A program made the position numbers and the translations under genes. A DNA stretch of 64,000 nucleotides from Dichetophora obliterata. Lineage: Eukaryota > Arthropoda > Insecta > Diptera > Sciomyzidae. Where the stretch lies: positions 117,783,715 to 117,847,714 of the forward strand of contig OY986437.1 of assembly GCA_963920525.1 (NCBI GenBank), in the 5' to 3' direction. This document shows, piece after piece, positions 58,202 through 64,000 of this stretch (position 1 is its first letter; each line of letters opens with the position of its first letter). The notes below the pieces were generated by a model. It made no database searches and was not told where the DNA came from. It saw only the letters and a list, made by a program, of their open reading frames with translations.

Positions 58202-58689
58202 CTACTATACAAAGGTAATTTTTTAAGTTTATTTTTGGTAAAGAAATATATTAAATTTTCAATGATTTTCTTGTGACACTAATTTTAGTTAGAGTTTATA
58301 AATGTAATTGATACTACATGGAAAATTAATGATAGCATATTTTAATTACCTACTTTGTTTTTTTCTTAGTATATAAAAACGTTGGTGCGTATGCAGAGCA
58401 ATGCACGAACATAATATTTACATTAACATATTTCAATTCAACATTTCAATTTCTATTTTCTACGAATGAGCGAAAGAGCACAAATTTCAATTTCTATTTT
58501 CTACGAACGAACGAACGAACAACATTTTATTTCACAATACAAAAGAACAACCATTTTCTTCGAACGAACAAACGAACAACATTTTAATTTCTATTTTCTA
58601 CGAACGAACATCTATTTTCTACGAACGAACAATTTTTTCTACGAACGAACAACCATTTTCTACGAACAAACGAAGGAACAACATTTTAA

Positions 58690-60880
58690 CCCTACGGTCC
58701 ATAGCCACCTGGACGAACGGGAGTCCATAACCAGGGTACCCGGGTACCCTAGTGAAGTTTTTTCGTTTATATTCAAATGAAATAATATATATGTGCACAG
58801 ATTATTAGAATCGCTTAATTTTTACAGCTCAACTGTACAAATTTCATGTTTGTAAGATAAAATTGGTTTCTATGGGCATTTTCTACCTTAAAGGCACACA
58901 AAAGTAAACAGAAACTGGTTTTATGTTTCTGTTTGTGTTTTTAGGTAGCAAATGTTGTGTTTGTATTTTTTGTGTTTTTTTGTTTGTGTTTTTAGGTAGC
59001 AAATGTTCAGCTACGGTAGAAAAAGAATACATTTCAATGATTTCGTCAGTATAAGTTGAACAATGAAGTTGAAAAAAAATTAACCGCAAAATAGAATATT
59101 TAACTGAAAGACAATATATGCGTTTGAGTGAAGAAGCCAGAAGTAGATATATTGAGTCTATACTTGATAATATGACTGTGGATGACGACGCTTTAGAGCC
59201 AATTGAGGAAGAAGGAGAGGTATTTACGGGAGAAGTGCAAGACTCAGAAAGTGAATACAATGACAACGAAATTCCAGCCGCTATTGACACGCCAATGCAA
59301 ATTGAGCAAGATGTATTTGAAGATGAAAGTGACAGCGAAACTGATATGGTTGATATACGCGAGAACAAGAAACGAGAGGCAGCGCACAGACAAAGCTGCT
59401 CCAATACGAGATATTTGGATAATGTTGAACGCCAATCTCGCAAAATGCCTACAGAAAATTTTACAATCGACGAACAATTGTATCCGTACCGCGGCACAAC
59501 AAAATTTACCCAGTATATTCCATCGAAGCCTGCGAAATACGGGGTCAAGGTATGGTGGATATGCGATGCTAAAAATTCATATCCTCTTCATGGCCAAATA
59601 TATACTGGCAAACAAGACAGTGGTCGCGAAATCGGTGTAGGCGAAAGACTAGTCAGAGATTTGGTTGGGCCATACCACAATCGCGGACGTAATATCACCA
59701 TGGATAATTTTTTTACGACGCTGCCACTGGCAAAGCAGCTGATATCCGTCAAACTTAGCATTGTTGGAACACTGCGGCGAAGCAAAGCCTATACACCAAC
59801 AGAAATGAAAGACGATAAGAGTTGGACCGTTGGGACAAGCAAATTTGGTTTCCACGAGAAGGTGACTATGGTTTCATACAAACAGAGGAAAACAAATTCC
59901 GTAATATTGTTGTCGACTCTGCATGATGATGCAACTGTAGAAGAAAACGGCAAACCAGAAATCATCAATTTTTATAACAAAACGAAAGATGGCGTGGATG
60001 TTATGGACCAGACGCTTCGGGAGTATACCACACAGAGACACACAAAAAGGTGGCCTTTGTCGTTTTTGTACAATATGCTCGATGTTAGTGCTTTCGCGGC
60101 ATACACTATATTTTATGATAATAACAGAACTGTTCCATATCAAACAACACGGAGAAAACGCTTTTTGAGTAAACTTGCTGAAGATTTGTGTGCGCCAATA
60201 ATAGAAGAAAGAGTAGCTAATCGCCAAGTAACGCGCCATTTTTCCACCAAATCAGCAATTGAGAGCTTTTTGGGAAGACCAGTGGAGGCGGTAACCTATA
60301 CCGAGCAACCATCTACTTCTACGGCTGCTTCTACTGATGGCAGGAAGCCAATAATAGGATGCTGCTATTTGTGCGCTTCTTTGCCAGACAACAGGAGAAG
60401 AAAGACGAGAAAAGTCTGCAACGTTTGCAAAAAACCAATTTGCGATCAACATACTCAAACAATATCAAAATGTTTTCCATGTTTCAACAATGACTCAACA
60501 TAAGACATCAAATATTAGAAATAAGTTAAAATGAATAAAATATAAATAATTTAACTAAAAAACAATTACAATTCATTTTTTACACATCAATAAACATTTT
60601 GAAACAAAATAAAAATAAAACAAACGTTTTTTCTTTGAAATATTAGGTAATTTGCACTAAGGTACCCCGGTACCCTGGTCATGGACCCCTGTATGAAAAA
60701 ACATTAAACTCATTTTTTAGTTAATATATTTAACCAAATTTGATAAACTTTTTCTAGTCTCTAAGTTTAGCCGTAATCTCTAATGATCCGGAGTTTCATG
60801 TTGATATCTTCAATAATAAAGGAACAGCAGCACTTTTGAGTTCAAAAAAGTACCCGGGTACCCGGTTATGGACCGTAGGG
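58690..60880 (+). mobile_element. piggyBac-type transposon with clean TTAA flanks
   Basis: TTAA lies at 58686-58689 and 60881-60884. The TIR is CCCTACGGTCCATA on the left, with its exact complement on the right. A subterminal motif, CCAGGGTACCCGGGTACC (58731-58748), is mirrored near 60661-60680 and again close to the right terminus (60851-60866). Between the ends lies a 461-codon transposase frame. The ends look intact, so the element may be recent even though the transposase is damaged. Confidence 0.9.
59118..60503 (+). pseudogene. piggyBac-type transposase with internal deletion
   Basis: The open frame has an acidic N-terminus (about 1-80), then FTIDEQLYPYRG (first Asp), NITMDNFFTTLPLA (second Asp) and DGVDVMDQ (third Asp), followed by RWPLSFLYN. 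The C-terminus is a Cys-rich finger (CCYLC, CNVC, CDQH, CFPC), so the catalytic triad is complete. However, 461 residues is short against about 590 for piggyBac, and the missing part lies between the N-terminus and the first Asp. The segment at about 59367-59445 makes sense only in the +1 frame (APIRDIWIML), so the frame drops out and back. The N-terminal dimerisation/DNA-binding part is therefore lost, and I call it inactive despite being open. Confidence 0.85.
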
Positions 60881-61009
60881 TTAATTTTTATTTTCTACGA
60901 ACGATGGAAAGAAAACAATTTCTATTTTTCTTTTCTACTAACGAACGAACGAACAACGAATAACTCAGTTCTGCCTTAAGTCGACTTAAGCGGTTATTGC
61001 TTATCGACA

Positions 61010-61568
61010 CAGAATTATGTCACAGTCAAATATTTAGTAGGTGTTCTGCTCTTTATTTTACTAAATTGCTAAATTAAGAGTAAATTTAAAACAATTAATA
61101 AAAATTATTCAGACGTAAACATTCAAAACGGCGATACACGTATAAATATTTATCCACTACTAGAATCCATTTTTCGAAGTATGTAATTTTGGATTTGGCT
61201 GAAAATTGTCAAACTGAGAACTGAATGCCCTTGCATAGGAGTTATCAAGAGGAACATAGAGTGCAAGAGATAAGATAATAAATAACTTGCGGCGTTATAA
61301 CAGCAAATAAGAGATGCCGTGTTTAAAGGGGTGTCTTAAATAGAAGCCCCTGGAAAGCCGGCACTAATTATGACGTGACGATTTTCTTTCATTTTTATGC
61401 CAAAAATTACTATTTTTAGTTGACTCGTTTTTTTTTAATATTGAAAATTTTATTTAAGCAAGAGATTCAAGTCCAGATTAAAATTTAATTTCAACTAAAC
61501 TTGGGTTGTGCAAGCGTACTGGTTATTGCAGTTGCTGTCAAACTGTAACAATTATTAACTGCATTAAT
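61010..61568. other. Unassigned sequence
   Basis: No frame, repeat end or RNA motif that I can support. Confidence 0.3.
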
Positions 61569-61688
61569 CTGTATCACGAAGAAGCACACTAACGACAAGC
61601 AAGACACGAGAAGCAATACTTTTTTCTATACGAAAATCTATTGCTTCTCGTGTCTTGCTTGTCGTTGGTGTGCATTTTCGTTATACAG
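61569..61688. repeat. 120-bp near-perfect hairpin
   Basis: Arms of at least 35 bp (61584-61618 and 61639-61673; core AACGACAAGCAAGACACGAG with its complement) pair with one mismatch around a 20-nt loop. Weaker pairing extends to CTGTATCACGAA / TTCGTTATACAG at the outer ends. It could be a tiny MITE or a source of hairpin RNA. No open frame. Confidence 0.8.
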
Positions 61689-62148
61689 AATAAAGCAGTA
61701 AGTGTGTGTGGCCTTTCATGTTTTGTTTTCTTGCTTTCTTTGTTTCTTGCTGTTTGCTGCCAAGTAGAGTTCAATTAGATTTTATTGCAGTTATATATTT
61801 AACTGAAAATTTAAGTATTATTTCCAATCTTGATATAAAATTACCTTGAGGTAAAAAAGTATCTTGAAGTCAAATTCTAGTCAGAGTTTTATCTGAATTT
61901 CAAACTCTAATTGCATCTTATCATTTTTTATCTATATTAATACTTCTATTCAATTTTATATTATTATATATTAACACTAAACTAATTTGTAAAGATGAAA
62001 GTTAATTTCTTATTAAAACCTATGTATACTTAAATATACAAATATGCTTTTTAAGAAAAATTTATTGTACTGTAGTACTGATTTGTAGTAAATGAAGATT
62101 TTAACGATTTTCATGGAGTGAAAATGACGATTTTTTTATTTTTTTTTT

Positions 62149-62627
62149 CATCCCATCCCTGAACTCAAGAACGGTTGGACCGATTTCGATGGTTCATACC
62201 AATTCGAACTGGTCGCCGGCCAAACAAATAGAATACCTAAAAAAATTCCCAATAAATCCCCGAAAAAAATGAAGAAAATTAATTTTCCCATACATTTTGT
62301 ATGGAGCTACTTTACGACGCATTCTGGATGATCGATGACTTTTTTTTTGTAGCAATTTTTTTTTTGTCACACATTAAAAACGAACATAGTTTTAAATGCT
62401 GCTTCCGACAGTTATTGAAATTCAATTTTATTTAGTAGATTCTTTTGAAATGATTTTTTCTAAAAACTACCAGTGAAAAGTGATTTCATAGAGGTGAGTT
62501 GAGTTTCATGAAGTGCACATTTGAAATTCAGTATTCGACCACAATTTAAACATGCCGTTTCTCTGATAACATTTGATGGGTGTTTGAAAACGAGGGCGTG
62601 GCAGCAACGTGCCAGGTTACGGCTAGT
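62149..62627 (+). mobile_element. Possible Helitron 3' end
   Basis: The sequence ends in a short hairpin, GGCAGCAACGTGCC (62600-62613), then about nine bases, then CTAG followed by T. This is the arrangement of Helitron termini (hairpin, spacer, CTRR, inserted before T). A 5' TC end could not be placed with confidence, and no Rep/helicase is present. Confidence 0.4.
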
Positions 62628-63390
62628 TAAAATATATAAATTCTCTATGTGCTTAAGCTTTCTAAGTTGTTGTCATTAATTTATAAGACTTTATGGTTTA
62701 AAGCTATGTGTTTTTTTCATTAGTGTGCCATATTAACACATAATAATTCAGTGTTATTAACACTTCTCTAGCAGTTTTGTGGAATTTTTGTGTATGTGAA
62801 CAGACACAGTGTTAATGTTCTTGTCTACATACGATAAATTTATAGCCGATTACATTAAGAAATAGTGAACACTAACATATTAACTAAAATGATTTGTACT
62901 ACTAAATAATAAATAAAAAATAAATTAAATATGCTTACCAAACATTGTATACGTCATAAAAACACTGATTTACGATGAATGATAAAATTTTATGCATATT
63001 GCGCTTAAAATAAAAATGAGTAATTAATAAATCTGACAAAATTATTTGACATTTTCATACGAAAACAAAAAAAGTTTGGAACGAAATGCTATGAAAATAA
63101 ACATATCGTATTTTTCCTTAACATGTTTTTATTTTGAAACACGGAGAAAAAATGAATCATTAGCTGCATTCCCGTGGTCGTGGATCTAGAGCGCGGCTCT
63201 ATTTTATTCACAAAACAAAAACAAAAATTAGAACAAGATCGATTTCTGGCTCTATTTCTGATCTTAAAATGCTGTCAAGTTTAAATCATTTTTTATCAAA
63301 ACGAACACAGTTGGCAAATCTAAATAACTATTCATTTTCGTATTTTGACATTTCATCGGTCAGTAGGCGTTTTGTAATAAGACAAACAAA
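62628..63390. other. Upstream region of the Myb/SANT-like pseudogene
   Basis: TTAGCTGCATTCCCGTGGTC near 63160 is GC-rich against its context and might be the terminus of a DNA transposon that includes the downstream gene. No partner end is in the window. The rest is AT-rich without features. Confidence 0.25.
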
Positions 63391-63393
63391 TCA

Positions 63394-64000
63394 AAATGGA
63401 TCTAGTTGGAAAGAAAAAGTAAGATAATTTAAATTAATAACAATTTAAATTATATAAATCATTAAAATTTTATTAAGTGAAAGAAGAACTTAGACGCGAG
63501 AAGAGACACTCGCCTTTCTGAACGCGTACTTGATACGCAAAGAGGAGTTCGCAGATCCACGAAAAAAAGTAAGCGATGCGGAATGTTCTCCTTGATCTGG
63601 AGTTCCAGGGAATTTTGGTAACTTAATTACAAAAGTTTTGGTATATTAGATTTATTAGCTAATGTAAATATTTGTTTTTCAGTCACAACCTACCACGGTT
63701 GAAAATTTAGCAAGCAAATTGAAGAATTTGTTGCTTGCATGGAAGGACAGCATCGACAACAACAAAAGGACTGGTGCCGCTCCATGTTCCCAATGCTCCC
63801 TTCGAGAAATTGCTGAACGAAATTTTTGGAAGAAGTCCGACCGTGACCAATACTTATACGGTTAATCTTTACGGCGATCCAATCAGTGAGGCACTTGTGT
63901 CGGCCAATGAAGCCGAAAAAGATGTTCAAGCAGAGTCGTCAAAAGGACGACCGACTTGTTGGGAGAAACTCTTGGCTATGCGACTGAAGAACAAAAATTA
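63394..64000 (+). pseudogene. Myb/SANT-like domain gene, frameshifted, runs off the window
   Basis: A short ATG segment (MDLVGKKK) at 63394 is followed by a block reading LAFLNAYLIRKEEFADPRKK (63508-63567), then after a frame change NVLLDLEFQGIL ending at 63617. GT at 63618 and AG at 63681-63682 mark a 65-nt intron. The next exon reads TVENLASKLKNLLLAWKD and DNNKRTGAAP. One more frame change near 63785 leads to NEIFGRSPTVTNTYTVNLYG and a charged tail. The pattern fits Myb/SANT-like DNA-binding proteins, including those carried by PIF/Harbinger transposons. At least two frameshifts are needed, so it looks decayed. The 3' end is beyond the window. Confidence 0.5.

Larger units (their letters stand above)
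58440..60955. repeat. Tandem array of ACGAACGAAC/ATTTTCTAC units, split by piggyBac
   Basis: Units built from ACATTTTAATTTCTATTTTC plus TACGAACGAACGAACA repeat irregularly at 58440-58689 and resume at 60881-60955. The flanks of the piggyBac insertion match consecutive parts of a unit, so the array was continuous before insertion. The open frame across it (58466-58780) is only the repeat being read through. Confidence 0.8.

Noticed and set aside
58466..58780. 104-codon open frame
   Set aside because: It is translation of the ACGAACGAAC tandem array running into the piggyBac end.
59118..60503. Functional piggyBac transposase or domesticated PGBD-like gene
   Set aside because: TIR and TTAA flanks show it is still a transposon copy, and the region before the first catalytic Asp is deleted with a frame disruption. 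Exaptation is kept only as a testable alternative.

Overview
This window looks like an intergenic block from a fly genome. It is roughly 70% A+T. It has no intact host gene that I can recognise, and very few long open frames. It is built mostly from degraded transposable elements. A brachyceran fly is suggested by three things: the element mix (IR/DR Tc1-like, DD41D mariner-like, piggyBac, hAT, non-LTR elements, Gypsy), 65-66 nt introns inside two degraded genes, and tRNA-derived SINE heads. DD41D (rosa-type) elements were first described in tephritid fruit flies, so a tephritid is plausible. The family is an inference and was not tested.

Layout. 1-7 kb: a foldback element with tandem-repeat arms, then a run of MITEs, one with a perfect 8-bp hAT-type target duplication and one nested pair. 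7.25-8.55 kb: a DD41D mariner-like element with a broken transposase. 9.4-10.8 kb: a tRNA-like SINE head and a decayed Tc1-like element. 11-12.7 kb: an unclassified repeat (called Rep-A here) split by a TIR element that itself carries a SINE. 17.7-20.9 kb: two nearly identical 323-bp direct repeats (Rep-X) around a TIR element. 21.3-25.3 kb: a SINE, a hairpin MITE, a TIR MITE and a 1.56-kb hAT-type foldback. 26.9-29.3 kb: a piggyBac-type MITE and a 5'-truncated LINE. 31.1-33.5 kb: a foldback element holding a complete Tc1-like transposon with a 331-codon uninterrupted transposase, the best-preserved gene here. 33.7-37.2 kb: a minus-strand LINE interrupted at four nesting levels. 38.2-42.4 kb: a tandem repeat, a MITE and a Gypsy gag-pol relic. 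48.5-54.5 kb: tandem duplications around a minus-strand LINE split by a decayed piggyBac. 56.6-58.2 kb: a long-TIR element. 58.5-60.96 kb: a tandem repeat split by a second piggyBac with a 461-codon open frame. 61.6 kb: a near-perfect hairpin. 62.1-62.6 kb: a possible Helitron tail. 63.4-64 kb: a decayed Myb/SANT-like gene running off the window.

The window's value is its insertion record. Several elements keep clean termini and target-site duplications (TA, TTAA, 8-bp, CAG), so the order of insertions can be read directly. The stretches with no assigned feature (about 13.5-17.5, 29.3-31.0, 42.5-47.0 and 54.5-56.5 kb) show no coding signal that I can support. I found no CRISPR array, bacterial-type operon or new multi-gene system. 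The most noteworthy items are the intact IR/DR Tc1-like element, the nested insertions, the shared terminal architecture of three piggyBac-type insertions, and the near-identical Rep-X pair.
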